A stretch of 64,000 bases of DNA from Cupriavidus oxalaticus (GCF_004768545.1 NZ_CP038636.1:620001-684000); one strand, 5' to 3'; counted from the first letter of the stretch, positions 45,547-54,126 are shown. The notes: generated from the letters alone by a model not told the origin. Numbers and translations are program-made.

Positions 45547-45582
45547 ATGACGACATTATCGTCATCATGAGGTTTTAGTCAA
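45547..45582 (-). promoter_or_regulatory. Promoter with overlapping operator for the catabolic operon
   Basis: On the minus strand TTGACT (complement of 45577-45582), a 16-bp spacer and GATAAT (complement of 45555-45560) make a good sigma-70 promoter. A palindrome, ATGACGA-N5-TCGTCAT, spans 45547-45565 and covers the -10 box and likely start site, the arrangement of a repressor operator (GntR, TetR or MarR type). No regulator gene is next to it. Confidence 0.7.
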
Positions 45583-45659
45583 TCTCAAAAAGGCGTTTGC
45601 CCCGTATTCGCTTCCGACGTGTGCTTCATTCGGCGTGATTCCCGCGGTATGGCTCGCCC

Positions 45660-46055
45660 GAGGCACCTGGAATCCGTTTGCCTGTCGCCTGCCTGGGTGC
45701 GCCAGGCGACGGTGATCTTGAACGCCGCCTGGTTCACCGAAGCTGGCTACTTGGCCGGCAACCCGCTCGCGCTGGCCCGCCGCGGCGAGCGCTCACGAAG
45801 GCGCGCATCACGCGCTACCTTAGCCATGACTTGTGGACGAGCGTGAAAGACGTAGTCGAGGCAATGCCAAACGCGACCGTGCGTGAGCGCTTGCACGCGG
45901 CACGCTGCACTTGATTCTGAAGATGCGTTTGACATGGCCGCGCAGCGCGTGCGTGGCGCGTGCCGGAATGGGAGCCGCAAGCCGCGGTGCTGGCCAGCGC
46001 CTCGGCGCACTGGCTGCGCCACACCACTGGCTCGTACATGACGGACCAGCCGGTC
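45660..46055 (+). pseudogene. Decayed tyrosine (phage-type) integrase
   Basis: Pieces in shifting frames: TVILNAAWFTEAGYLAGNPL then ALARR, next frame ARITRYLSHDLWTSVKDVVE then AMPNATVRERLHAAR, and finally SAHWLRHTTGSYMTDQ, which carries the HxxR box of tyrosine recombinases. The first catalytic Arg region and the final Tyr are missing. The sequence is cut at 46055 where repeat copy A begins. It probably marks the left border of the accessory island that follows. Confidence 0.7.
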
Positions 46056-46235
46056 TGTCGTTTGCCATCTGAGATTAGAGTCGAAGTCCTTAGTCCTCAA
46101 TGACTTAGGAAAACTCTTGCCACCTAGACTGGCATGGCGTTCGCCACAAGATTCGAGAGTTTTTTGATCGTTTGTCAAACGGTTTCATAGCTATCACAGC
46201 TGCGCGGGCTAGCCCCCCTATCGACGGGGGGCACA
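46055..46235 (+). repeat. Multi-hairpin dispersed repeat, copy A (5' arm truncated)
   Basis: Shares with copies B and C the blocks TGTCGTTTGCCA, AGAGTCGAAGTCCTT, ACTCTTGCCA and CGTTCGCCACAAGATTCGAG, then a C-run/CGA/G-run hairpin (CCCCCC TATCGA GGGGGG type) followed by CACA. The left arm of the first hairpin is missing. It ends about 160 nt before the ribosome site of the secreted protein gene at 46393. Confidence 0.7.
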
Positions 46236-46392
46236 AGGCTCTGGCCGACGCTGTTCCCACCAACCCGTGGGGTACAGGAACTAAGACGGACTGCCGTATT
46301 GTTGGTGTGCTGGCGGGACAGGTAGCTCGTTCATACTATGCTTCCGCAGTACGGCATGATCAGTTGCATCCAAATAACCAGGGGGGGTCGAC

Positions 46393-46716
46393 GTGAAACC
46401 GAAGTTTGCAGCATTGATTCTAGGAACCACTTTTTCCATGGCACATGCGGGAACGCCGGTGTACGGGGTCTCGAAAGACTTGGGCGAGGCCTTGGAGAAA
46501 AGCGTATCAGCAGTAGAAAAGGCTGCTCAGGCCCACGGCACGTGTGTGTCTACTTATCCTTCGCTGGACACCTGCAAGGAGGCCAAAGGCTACTGGCAAT
46601 GCACGGCAATACGGGCCAATCACAAAGGCAGTTGCGCTAACAAGCCATCGGATCTCGACAACGTCATCAAGGCTGCCAAGGGGCTGTCCGGACCTGCCGC
46701 TAAACTTGGCCTGTGA
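46393..46716 (+). CDS. Small secreted protein of the island
   Basis: 107 residues, GTG start with a G-run just upstream. Signal peptide (KFAALILGTTFSMAHAG, cleavage near residue 19). The mature part has four cysteines in CVSTYPSLDTCKEAKGYWQC and KGSC, the same spacing as the two 89-residue paralogues at 46725 and 53772, followed by a 26-residue tail unique to this one. Probably two disulphides in the periplasm. Function not recognised. Its stop overlaps the GTG of the next gene region, so the two are one transcript. The 3' end of this gene recurs as a remnant at 53672-53768. Confidence 0.75.
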   Translation: MKPKFAALILGTTFSMAHAGTPVYGVSKDLGEALEKSVSAVEKAAQAHGTCVSTYPSLDTCKEAKGYWQCTAIRANHKGSCANKPSDLDNVIKAAKGLSGPAAKLGL

Positions 46717-46724
46717 GTGAAGTG

Positions 46725-46994
46725 ATGAAGCCACTGTTCAGAAAGTTTCTGCTCACCGTCTCTATTGGTCTTCTCATTGGTTCGGGTGCGGCGCTGGCAG
46801 GCACAAAGATTTACGGCTCTGGCCCCGATCTACCGAGCGCGATGGAAGCAGCGCAGAAAGCTGTGGAAGACGCAGCCAGAAAGACTGGGCGTTGCGTGTC
46901 GCGATATCCTACGGTTGAAACGTGCACACAAGTGAAGGACGGCATATGGCGGTGCGAGGGTGTTCGCGCTAACCACAAGGGCAGTTGCAAGTAG
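46725..46994 (+). CDS. Small secreted four-cysteine protein, paralogue 1
   Basis: 89 residues from ATG 46725 (a GTG at 46713 would add four). Signal peptide FLLTVSIGLLIGSGAALAG, then GTKIYGSGPDLPSAMEAAQK, a helix, and the cysteine block RCVSRYPTVETC, WRCEGVRANHKGSC. The mature protein is only about 60 residues, basic. It is followed by a terminator at 47069. Closely related to the gene at 53772 (same length). The pattern suggests a small periplasmic or exported binding protein or inhibitor, but no function is known. Confidence 0.78.
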   Translation: MKPLFRKFLLTVSIGLLIGSGAALAGTKIYGSGPDLPSAMEAAQKAVEDAARKTGRCVSRYPTVETCTQVKDGIWRCEGVRANHKGSCK

Positions 46995-47068
46995 AGATCG
47001 GATTGGGGCCGGCAGCCCCATCTATGCGGGCCACTTCTTTGCTCTGCGCGACCGAAGAGGTTCGACTG

Positions 47069-47100
47069 ACCGGGCCGGCTTGCGCCGGCCCGGTCTTTGT
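47069..47100 (+). terminator. Rho-independent terminator after paralogue 1
   Basis: 11-bp stem ACCGGGCCGGC / GCCGGCCCGGT with TTGC loop, then CTTTGTC. An identical copy follows paralogue 2 at 54127. Confidence 0.85.
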
Positions 47101-47209
47101 CAGGTGCTGAGCACAGCAGTCAGCTTGTGGCCGGTTGGTCCACTGGCGGTCAGGGGACCATCACCGGAAAGAGCGCTGACACCGCCCCTTGCTCTCGAAC
47201 AAGTCTAAT

Positions 47210-48901
47210 TTACCTGCGCTTGCCGACGTGCTGAAAAAGGAGCCCGGTCGGCGATGCCGCCCGCACTTTCTCTTCAGCTCTGATTTCAGTGAAACGGCTC
47301 TTGATGTCCTTCAAGTTTGGCAGGCCGATTTGACCAAGCATCGCGCCGACTACCCCATAAACGGGATTATCGGTAATTGTTGCAGCGGCGATGCCGAGAG
47401 CGCCCACGGCGAGACAAGCTGGAACGTCCAGCCCGAACAATTTCAGTTTCTTGTTTCGCGCTTCCAAGAGATCGGTTTGATGCTTCGCAAACGCCCTTTC
47501 AAGGTTGCTGACGACTTGATCGGCGGTGCGGAAGTAATTATTCGGGTTGGCCTTGATTAGCTCGGAAACACCGCTTCCCAGTAACGAACGCACTTCATCC
47601 ATCAAGCCATTTTTTCGGATTTCGAGAACAGCCTGGACGGGAACGTTTCCGAGCCACGACAGGTTATTGTCACGTTCGTGGGCTAACGCATGTACCACGT
47701 GCATGCTCCGCGCTTGTTCCTTCCCTGGGGCTTTTTCCTGCGCCCCCTGATAGTCGAGAAGCCACGTGTAATACTTCCAAGACGTTGAGGCGTTGATGAG
47801 CGGTGTGCCACCGAAGTAGATCGCGTTTTGCTGTGCACCCATGGCTTGCGCCATCCGACCGACGCAGCTTTGCAGAACGTGATGCCCGACAACCCCTCTA
47901 TCCATTCCCGGGAGCAGCGCAGTTTGTTCCGCAACGGCGTGGTCAAGTTGCTCCCGCGCTGTTTGCCCCCAGTCAGTGTCGAATACCAGCCGATCCTGGC
48001 CCTTGAGTTCCGCGATGACATGATCGATGGTCTGCAGTCTCCCGCAAAATTCCTGGAGATGCTCGACCGACTCAAATTGACGGTGGAATAGATATTCTGC
48101 ATGTTTCAGGGCCGATGGCGTTGCCCGAGTTACTATAATCTGTCGGTCATCGATATGTATATCGTCACGATTGGGGAGCACCAAGGCTACAGGTGGATCA
48201 AGTTCAGCCGTTGCGATCTCTCGATAGGTCATCGCTGTCAGCATATGTTTGACCAGCGCGGTCGCAATCTCGCGATCCGATGCTATCCCCACAATCGGGG
48301 CTATTCGCATGATCGGACAAGGAAGAATTATCGTATCTATGTAGAGGCCCGCTGTAGACACCGTGTTCTCCCAGTGCGCTGGAAAAAGGTCGCCGGAGAA
48401 AGCCGCCTTCAGTTGCGTCCCATCCTGCAAGTGGAAGGACGCGGGATCGAATACGCTTCCCCAAAATTCCCGCAAAGCGTCCACGAATCCCGGGAGGCTT
48501 TCGGTAAGGCCTTTTACGAAGTCGCTGTCCTCGCTTATCGCGTGCGCGACTTGGGCAGGGTCAACCTTTTCTGCCTGCATCTGATCAAACAGCCAGCCAA
48601 ATTCCTTGAAGAGGAAATCAAAATAGATTTCTTGGATCTGAGCAAGGCTGACGCTGCTCTTGGCATCATCTCGATACTGCATCGCGCGAATAGCCAACGT
48701 TGTCGCACGCACGTGCCCGTCCACCGTCTCTGGATCGACCTTGCCATCCGGACGCAGGCGGATAGCCCGCATACTCCTTGTGAAGCCTTCCACAAGATGT
48801 TCAGCAACATGCATCTTGCCGCGTTCAATTCGCTCCTGCAGAAGAAATACGCGATCAGTCAGGTCTTGGACTTCTTCTTCTGTGTAGACGCGTTTTTGCA
48901 T
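47210..48901 (-). CDS. Large unknown protein with one C-terminal hydrophobic segment
   Basis: 563 residues, not recognised. N-terminal coiled helix (EEEVQDLTDRVFLLQERIER), a long alpha/beta body with repeated DxD/DH acidic stretches, and near residue 500 a hydrophobic segment (VPACLAVGALGIAAATI) followed by VYGVVGAMLGQIGL, suggesting a membrane anchor or insertion. No nuclease, ATPase or protease motif found. Single gene flanked by repeats, with base composition lower in GC than the metabolic operons. Island genes of this size and isolation are often defence or abortive-infection proteins; that is speculation here. Confidence 0.75.
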   Translation of the reverse strand: MQKRVYTEEEVQDLTDRVFLLQERIERGKMHVAEHLVEGFTRSMRAIRLRPDGKVDPETVDGHVRATTLAIRAMQYRDDAKSSVSLAQIQEIYFDFLFKEFGWLFDQMQAEKVDPAQVAHAISEDSDFVKGLTESLPGFVDALREFWGSVFDPASFHLQDGTQLKAAFSGDLFPAHWENTVSTAGLYIDTIILPCPIMRIAPIVGIASDREIATALVKHMLTAMTYREIATAELDPPVALVLPNRDDIHIDDRQIIVTRATPSALKHAEYLFHRQFESVEHLQEFCGRLQTIDHVIAELKGQDRLVFDTDWGQTAREQLDHAVAEQTALLPGMDRGVVGHHVLQSCVGRMAQAMGAQQNAIYFGGTPLINASTSWKYYTWLLDYQGAQEKAPGKEQARSMHVVHALAHERDNNLSWLGNVPVQAVLEIRKNGLMDEVRSLLGSGVSELIKANPNNYFRTADQVVSNLERAFAKHQTDLLEARNKKLKLFGLDVPACLAVGALGIAAATITDNPVYGVVGAMLGQIGLPNLKDIKSRFTEIRAEEKVRAASPTGLLFQHVGKRR

Positions 48902-49180
48902 GTTTCCCCCGGGAGTTCATCGGCGCGAGCGAGCATAATACTTCGTGACGTGTCGTGGGATCTTGAACGCGCGGCCGGTGTGGCACGAAAACATCCTTTT
49001 CAAGGCTCGCCTAAACATTGTTCTGGGGGTCGGAGAGCGCCGCCCCTATTGGTCGAGATCGCTGTTCGTGGGGCTCGGCTCAAACGCACCTATGGGGCCA
49101 CACCAGTCAGAAACAACGAGAGGGTTCCAGCGTGAGTGTCTAAGTCCTTGATTCCTAAAACTTCCGCCTCTGGCGGAACT

Positions 49181-49319
49181 GGCTGAGGAACCAGAATTCC
49201 CTGGACTGCGTTTCCCTAAAAATCAATGACTTAACAGCTAATTCCGGCCGCCGCTCGGCTGTCTTAGAACCGGAATTAGCTGGACTGTCATGACGAGAAG
49301 CGCGATTTGGGTGGACTGG
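49181..49319 (+). repeat. Three-motif array D
   Basis: Three copies of a 17-bp motif (consensus GGAATTAGCTGGACTGC) at 49194, 49272 and 49303, i.e. spacings of 78 and 31 bp. Array E (54769-54907) has the same spacings and shares the intervening sequence (TGAGGAACCA, AAAATCAATGACTTAACA, CATGACGAGAAGCGCGA). Confidence 0.75.
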
Positions 49320-49382
49320 GCGCAGGCGCTTTCGTCCACGCTCCGCGCACACCACAAGTGGCGAAAATTCTAGGCGACATGC

Positions 49383-50000
49383 CTAGGAGCGCGACTCGAC
49401 TTCTCCAAGCCAGCCAGAAAGATACTGTTTGATCTCGTAGGCGAATCCTTTCGACTGGCCATAACTTGCTCGCACCATGTACATGTTCACGTTCTCAATA
49501 TCTTTGGGAAGCAAAGCAACAAGTTTCTCTCTGATTTTGTGTTCTTCTTCAAGACTACGCATGCGACCGGCCTCCCGCATCGCTCGGGTTTCTTCGTATA
49601 ACGTCGTTAAGAGGTTCTCGTAGCCCGAGTAGAACAGCCATTCCGCTCCCGTATAGGTGTGCTGACCCATTATTTGTCCGGCATTTTGGATAATCTCGTC
49701 TCTGTGTGCTATCTCTCGAATCGCGTCGCGGGCGTTCTCTGGAGTGCCGAATAGGGTGAAATTTCCCTCGTCGTAGTACCACGCCCACGTGCGCGCGATA
49801 TACCCTTCACCATTCGGATGACGAGTAATTGCAGAGCCAGGATGTTCCTTCGCCCACCCCTGCGCATCAACTGCCGTTTCGAAAAGGAGTGTGATTTTCT
49901 TCTTCGTGATGCCGTCCTGGCGCCGCCATGAACGGATCATTGAATCGATGAAGCCGTCCTGCATCCCCGCTTCCCCGAACGTGCGCTCCCAGTCGCCCAT
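49383..50000 (-). CDS. Hypothetical protein
   Basis: 205 residues from ATG 50000, with GGTGG at 7 nt; a GTG three codons upstream is less likely. Mixed alpha/beta N-terminus (KKKITLLFETAVDAQGWAKE, TRHPNGEGYIARTWAWYYDE) and a helical C-terminal half (TLYEETRAMREAGRM, EEEHKIREKLVALLPKDIEN). No motif recognised. Single gene between array D and a partial repeat. Confidence 0.65.
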   Translation of the reverse strand: MGDWERTFGEAGMQDGFIDSMIRSWRRQDGITKKKITLLFETAVDAQGWAKEHPGSAITRHPNGEGYIARTWAWYYDEGNFTLFGTPENARDAIREIAHRDEIIQNAGQIMGQHTYTGAEWLFYSGYENLLTTLYEETRAMREAGRMRSLEEEHKIREKLVALLPKDIENVNMYMVRASYGQSKGFAYEIKQYLSGWLGEVESRS

Positions 50001-50627
50001 GCAGTCCACCTATTCGTCTTGGTTTTCAGTGATTGCCTAACCTTTTGGTGATGATAGCAAGTTTAATATAAAGCGGGGTCCTGACAAGGCCAGGTAGCGG
50101 CGGTGATCTCCCCCAGAGGCAATGTCCGAATTAGCCTAGATGCCGTTAATGACGATCTAGTTGCCTGAATGACGCGGAGGGATCGTTCTGATTCCCACAC
50201 CCCGCAAATCGACGAAGAGCCAAAAAAAAAGCTCGCGAAGGTCGCGGGCCGGATGGGTAGTCGAGGGGTCAGTCACGACATGGCAAGACTTTGCATGAAT
50301 GTCTGAGATATTTCTGCCCCTCTGTTGCGGGGGTTAAGTCACCCCCCCCGAAGGGGGGCGCACAGGTAGCGCGGAGCCGTGCGGAAATCTGCAGCGAGCC
50401 GGAAGGAAGCGGAATCGATGGGCCAAAAACGTGGTTGGGTCGTGCGCGATGGCAACCGCGCTGAGGTGGGCTTCTGATATCCGAACCAAGGGATTCTGAT
50501 ATCAGAATGCAGCACCGCAAATCACTTACGCTCTAGCCAGGCAATGCGCCAAGGTCATTGCTCGCGGCGACATTCCGCGGCAGATTGTGACACTGCTGTC
50601 ATCCGTTGCCGAGTCCCATTAACACGA
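50001..50627. other. Gap with a partial multi-hairpin repeat
   Basis: 627 bp without a supported gene. At 50330-50396 it holds the 3' part of the multi-hairpin repeat: a C8/GAA/G6 hairpin, then GCGCACAGG and CCGTGCGGAAATCTGC. Nothing else is recognisable; the 83-codon minus-strand frame across it (50269-50520) is a by-product of the repeat. Confidence 0.55.
50330..50396 (+). repeat. Partial copy of the multi-hairpin repeat (3' hairpins only)
   Basis: Contains CCCCCCCCGAAGGGGGG followed by CGCACAGGTAGCGC and CCGTGCGGAAATCTGC, matching 52146-52196 of copy B and 59208-59270 of copy C. No gene follows on this strand within 1.8 kb. Confidence 0.6.
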
Positions 50628-51338
50628 TTAATAGGTGGTGCAATTCACTTGATTGCCAAATTTGTTGCAGGTTGTTTGCGTGGGAGCGCGGTAGGCCGGA
50701 ACTTGCACCGGTTGTATGTAGACTGGCTGAGGTCGAGGTACCGAGGCCATGCCGGCTGCAAAGGCTGCTGCCGCGGCCTGGTCCCTTGCGGCCTGCGCGG
50801 CTTCAGCCTGGGACCACTCTTGCTGCTCTCTGGACCGCGCTTGCTGCATAAGAGAGGGCAAGTTTGTCTCATAGTCCTGCGCAATCTTATCTAGCCGCTC
50901 AGCCGCCTGTCCAAAAGTAAGGCGACTCATTGCTAAATCACGATACAACGCAAGGGTCTGCCGTGACGAATCAAGGAAGGCAGTTGAGACTTCCTTAGGT
51001 GCGCAATCCATCCACCAGCCGGTAGAATCGGAAAGGATTTTCGCTCGAAGGTCGCGATACTGCATCAGTTCGTTTGACTCAGCCGAAAGGGGCGTCTCCT
51101 TGCTGTTGAGCATTTCATAGGTGACTTTCTTCCCGCCAAGTGGCAATTTATCCGCGATGCTCTTGCCGGTAAGGAAGGTGGCAATGGCTTCCTGGTTCTT
51201 GGCCGCCATCACAGACTGGCGCTGTTTGCAGCTTTCTGCCTTTTCTTTTGCATTCGCTTCCATCTGGGCTGCGCGCATGGCGGCGCAACCCGATAAAAGC
51301 GCGACCATCGCAGCCGCGACGCTGACTCGTACCCGCAT
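50628..51338 (-). CDS. Exported lipoprotein, unknown function
   Basis: 236 residues with a clean lipobox: VSVAAAMVALLSGCAAM, lipidated Cys near residue 18. The mature protein is helical and charged, with a central WWMDCAPKEV pair, a Gln/Ala-rich coiled region (about 165-200) and a proline-rich linker before the ending TTCNKFGNQVNCTTY, a small two-cysteine motif seen at the end of several proteobacterial envelope proteins. Likely outer-membrane-attached. Monocistronic; no partner adjacent. Confidence 0.75.
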   Translation of the reverse strand: MRVRVSVAAAMVALLSGCAAMRAAQMEANAKEKAESCKQRQSVMAAKNQEAIATFLTGKSIADKLPLGGKKVTYEMLNSKETPLSAESNELMQYRDLRAKILSDSTGWWMDCAPKEVSTAFLDSSRQTLALYRDLAMSRLTFGQAAERLDKIAQDYETNLPSLMQQARSREQQEWSQAEAAQAARDQAAAAAFAAGMASVPRPQPVYIQPVQVPAYRAPTQTTCNKFGNQVNCTTY

Positions 51339-51539
51339 GATTCCCCTCTTTGTCTTGTCGTTCTAGCGGTCGACATCATACTCTCGACACGTGAGCCGGC
51401 GAGCAGCGTTTGGGAGCGGCAGTGTCGTATCGGCCAGCACGCTGTCGCGCCCCAAAACATCGCCGGCCTTGGCAGCAAGGCCACAGGCCGGGTAAGCGGC
51501 AGCGCGCAGCGCCGGCAACCGCTACGGCGCCATTCTCCC

Positions 51540-51770
51540 TTAGGCCCGTGACTGCTTCCAGATTTCCCAGTCAGTCAGCTGTAGCAAAGTAAGCCAGCTC
51601 TCGCGCTCATGCGAAGAGAGAGCCGGCTGCCACTCGCTTCTGCCTCTAGGGCCTGCGATCTCGAGCGGTGGACGGTTGAGCTGGAACCGAGCCTGACGTT
51701 TGATTGCATCGACCTCCTGTTGCTGCGCCGGGGTCAGGGCTTGAGCAGATGGGTGCATTTTCGCATCCAA
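51540..51770 (-). CDS. Small hypothetical protein
   Basis: 76 residues, or 72 from the second ATG at 51758. Mostly helical: ALTPAQQQEVDAIKRQARFQ, then RSEWQPALSSHERESWLTLL. No ribosome site of note. Codon use is plausible and the frame is free of overlaps, so it is kept at moderate confidence. Function unknown. Confidence 0.45.
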   Translation of the reverse strand: MDAKMHPSAQALTPAQQQEVDAIKRQARFQLNRPPLEIAGPRGRSEWQPALSSHERESWLTLLQLTDWEIWKQSRA

Positions 51771-51960
51771 AAGTTAGTGGACCACCATGTTAAGCACTGT
51801 TGCCGGCTAATCCTGCCCGGGTTTTCCTAGCCGATGCGACGCCCCGTGCACTGGGCGATCTTCCGGCCCATTGCCGGGCATCAGGGGGGAAGGCACCAAA
51901 AGGTGTAACGTAAGTCTTTGATTTAAAACAAGTCCCAATCCGGCGTGACTGGCAATGCTC

Positions 51961-52200
51961 TAGAATGAGATGGCAAACGACACCATCACTGTCGTTTGCC
52001 ACCACAACGTAGAGTCGAGGTGCTTTTGCTTCAACGACTTACCAAGACTCTTGCCATCTCTCCCAGCAGCCGTTTGCCGCAAGACCCCAGAGTCCTCCTA
52101 TTGTTTGTCTACTCATCCTAGAGTGCTCGAAGCCGGCATGACCCGCACCCCACCGATTGGGGGTGCACAGTGAGCGCGCATCCGTGCGGAAATCCGCTAA
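51961..52200 (+). repeat. Multi-hairpin dispersed repeat, copy B (complete)
   Basis: Hairpin 1: TGGCAAACGACA (51971-51982) against TGTCGTTTGCCA (51990-52001). Hairpin 2: AGAGTC against GACTCT; the outer GAGATGGCAA (51967) also pairs with TTGCCATCTC (52051), so hairpins 1 and 2 could sit in one three-way junction. Then CACCCC..CCGA..GGGGTG and GCGGAAATCCGC. The unit stops about 40 nt before the ATG at 52238. Confidence 0.75.
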
Positions 52201-52237
52201 GAGCAAAATGCCAAGCGGCGTCTTGGAGAAAACAAAA

Positions 52238-52606
52238 ATGGGTGAAGCCAGACGGCGTGGTAGTCGCGAACAGCGTGTGGGTGCGGCGGTATCGTCGCAG
52301 CCCACGCCTGAATCCATAAGAGCCAGCATGGGCTTCCCAGAGTCGTGCACGTTCGTGGGATATGTCGTGCACCTGCCCGACAGCGATGAATTCCTGGCCG
52401 GCGCAAGCGAACCAGAGTCTGGCGCCTTCCTTTACAAGTACGCGGCCACCCCTGACTTGGCCAAGATCTATCCGGATTTTCGAACTGCGCTCAAGATTGC
52501 TGACGGGATCCGGAAACATCGAACGGTCGTCGCCTACCTCTTTGACCACGGCACCCAGTGGCTGGTTGGCTTTCAGGGCCGCGAGCCTGACTGGCAAATA
52601 GCTTGA
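52238..52606 (+). CDS. Small basic-start hypothetical protein
   Basis: 122 residues from ATG 52238, whose MGEARRRGSREQ opening is typical of a family of small proteobacterial proteins of unknown role. GGAG lies 11 nt before. The body is alpha/beta: CTFVGYVVHLPDSDEFLAG, FLYKYAATPDLAKIYPDF, TVVAYLFDHGTQWLVGF. No enzyme motif. It lies directly downstream of repeat copy B, so that unit is probably its leader. Confidence 0.65.
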   Translation: MGEARRRGSREQRVGAAVSSQPTPESIRASMGFPESCTFVGYVVHLPDSDEFLAGASEPESGAFLYKYAATPDLAKIYPDFRTALKIADGIRKHRTVVAYLFDHGTQWLVGFQGREPDWQIA

Positions 52607-52709
52607 CCCCGATGGCAACAGGCGCACGACGCGCCCAGCGCCGGCCCGGGCAGCAATATGGTAATGGGATGGCAGTTGAATATTAGGTTCTGAAGTAGGC
52701 TAGCTATTA

Positions 52710-53564
52710 TCACCGCCGCACAAATCGGGCAAACTCTTCGAACTCGATGGGTAATTTGCCGTGGAGGAAAAATCGGCCAATCTTCTCGTAGGTCTCACGC
52801 TGGCGGTCCAGGCTGCGAACGAACTGCTTCGCACTTGCCCTCAGCCGCTTCAGATTTTCTGCAGTCCGCGGACTGCCACAGGCCAAGGCGGCTGAGATGA
52901 GTTTCTCAACACGTTCGTTCGCTCCCTTGCCCATGCATGCCCTCCGCATGTACTTTCCGAATGTGATACAGAAGAACTTCTCGGCCTGGAATTGCTTAAA
53001 TTCCTCATCAACCTCGCGCATCGCCTCATCGAGATTCCGCTCGTCGAAAAGTCTCTGATAAAAGCGGCACATCGTATCATCGATGTAACCCGCGCTCACA
53101 GTCCGATTGCTTCCTATTAGAAAGTAAAACGGGCACGGGTTGTGAATCGTTATAGGAGTGATGGCGTAGAGCCCAAAGCACGACGCCAATACGACCCCCA
53201 GATTGTTGCCGGTTATGGTATTGATGCGCAGGCACCACTGGGCGAGAATCTCCCAGCTGAGAAACTGCTGCGAATCGGCTATTTGTAGTCCTTCTACCTG
53301 ACTTCCATGAGCCTCGATATGAATTACCGGCTTTAGCCCGCGCTGGCATGAATTCAGAATCTCCTGCAGGACGCCCTCTGCTTCCGATAGCGCGGCGACC
53401 TTCACGTAGTGGCAGTACCGAGAGCCGTCTGACAACTGAAGACTGGAGAGATCGTCGTTCAACCGTCGTGCAGTCTGAAGGTCGGAATCACCGAGCGCGT
53501 CAATGATGAACACGGCGTTGTTCTGAAAGCGTGACTCGAAGGTTAGATCCTCTGCACTGGCCAT
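52710..53564 (-). CDS. Caspase-like (clan CD type) cysteine-protease-like protein
   Basis: 284 residues. A beta strand with His86 (PVIHIEAHGSQV) and, 43 residues later, a strand with Cys129 (GVVLASCFGLY) give the His-Gly / Ser-Cys spacing of caspase and metacaspase-like folds, and the order of strands fits. The C-terminal 110 residues are helical (RVEKLISAALACGS, DRQRETYEKIGRFF) with no recognised recognition domain. No signal peptide, so cytosolic. Bacterial caspase-like proteases often activate partners such as gasdermin-like proteins, but no such partner is adjacent. Could instead be an inactive relative; the assignment rests on motif spacing. Confidence 0.55.
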   Translation of the reverse strand: MASAEDLTFESRFQNNAVFIIDALGDSDLQTARRLNDDLSSLQLSDGSRYCHYVKVAALSEAEGVLQEILNSCQRGLKPVIHIEAHGSQVEGLQIADSQQFLSWEILAQWCLRINTITGNNLGVVLASCFGLYAITPITIHNPCPFYFLIGSNRTVSAGYIDDTMCRFYQRLFDERNLDEAMREVDEEFKQFQAEKFFCITFGKYMRRACMGKGANERVEKLISAALACGSPRTAENLKRLRASAKQFVRSLDRQRETYEKIGRFFLHGKLPIEFEEFARFVRR

Positions 53565-53671
53565 GGGATGCCTTGCTTGTTATATAAGTAAATTGCCAGA
53601 TTAACATGGCGCGCAGCAAACTCTCGGGAAGGCGCTTGCTTCAGAAACTGTACGACTACGCCAGCGATGAA

Positions 53672-53768
53672 CGGGCAGTTGCGCTAGCAACCCATCGGAT
53701 CTCGACAACTTCATCAAGGATGCCAAGGGGCTGTCCGGGCCTGCCGCTCAAATGGGTCTGGGAGCGAA
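53672..53768 (+). pseudogene. Duplicated 3' end of the 46393 gene
   Basis: CCATCGGATCTCGACAAC, CAAGGGGCTGTCCGG and CCTGCCGCT recur here in the same order as at the end of the 107-residue secreted protein gene, directly ahead of paralogue 2. The rest of that gene is missing. With the following gene and terminator this is a segmental duplication of about 46650-47100. Confidence 0.8.
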
Positions 53769-53771
53769 GTG

Positions 53772-54041
53772 ATGAAGCCACCCGCCGGCACTCTTGCGCT
53801 CGCCTTGTCCCTTTTCCTCTTAGCAAGTCCTGCCGAGGTACTGGCAGGCAAGACGATCTACGGCTCTGGCCCCGATCTAGCAAGCGCGATGGAAACAGCG
53901 CAGAAGGCTGTGGAAGACTCAGCCAGAAAGGCTGGGCGTTGCGTGTCGCGATATCCCAAAGTTGAAACGTGCAAACAAATCAAGGACGGCGTATGGCGCT
54001 GCGAGGGTGTTCGCGCTAACCACAAGGGCAGTTGCAAATAG
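53772..54041 (+). CDS. Small secreted four-cysteine protein, paralogue 2
   Basis: 89 residues from ATG 53772 (GGGAG at 8 nt). Signal peptide LALALSLFLLASPAEVLAG, then KTIYGSGPDLASAMETAQKA, RCVSRYPKVETC, KDGVWRCEGVRANHKGSC. It equals paralogue 1 in length and in nearly all mature residues; the signal peptides differ much more, indicating that the mature region is under constraint. Followed by the duplicated terminator. Function unknown. Confidence 0.78.
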   Translation: MKPPAGTLALALSLFLLASPAEVLAGKTIYGSGPDLASAMETAQKAVEDSARKAGRCVSRYPKVETCKQIKDGVWRCEGVRANHKGSCK

Positions 54042-54126
54042 AGAGATCGGATGGGACCGGCAGCACATCTTTGCGGGCCGCTGGGAGCGGGCTTCTTTGC
54101 TCTGCGCGCCTGAAGACGTTCGACTG

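Noticed and set aside
50269..50520. 83-codon minus-strand frame
   Set aside because: Made of repeat-derived Pro/Ser-rich sequence over the C/G-run hairpin, with no ribosome site.
53606..53965. 119-codon plus-strand frame MARSKLSGRR...
   Set aside because: It reads out of frame through the duplicated remnant and the start of paralogue 2, and its length is accidental.
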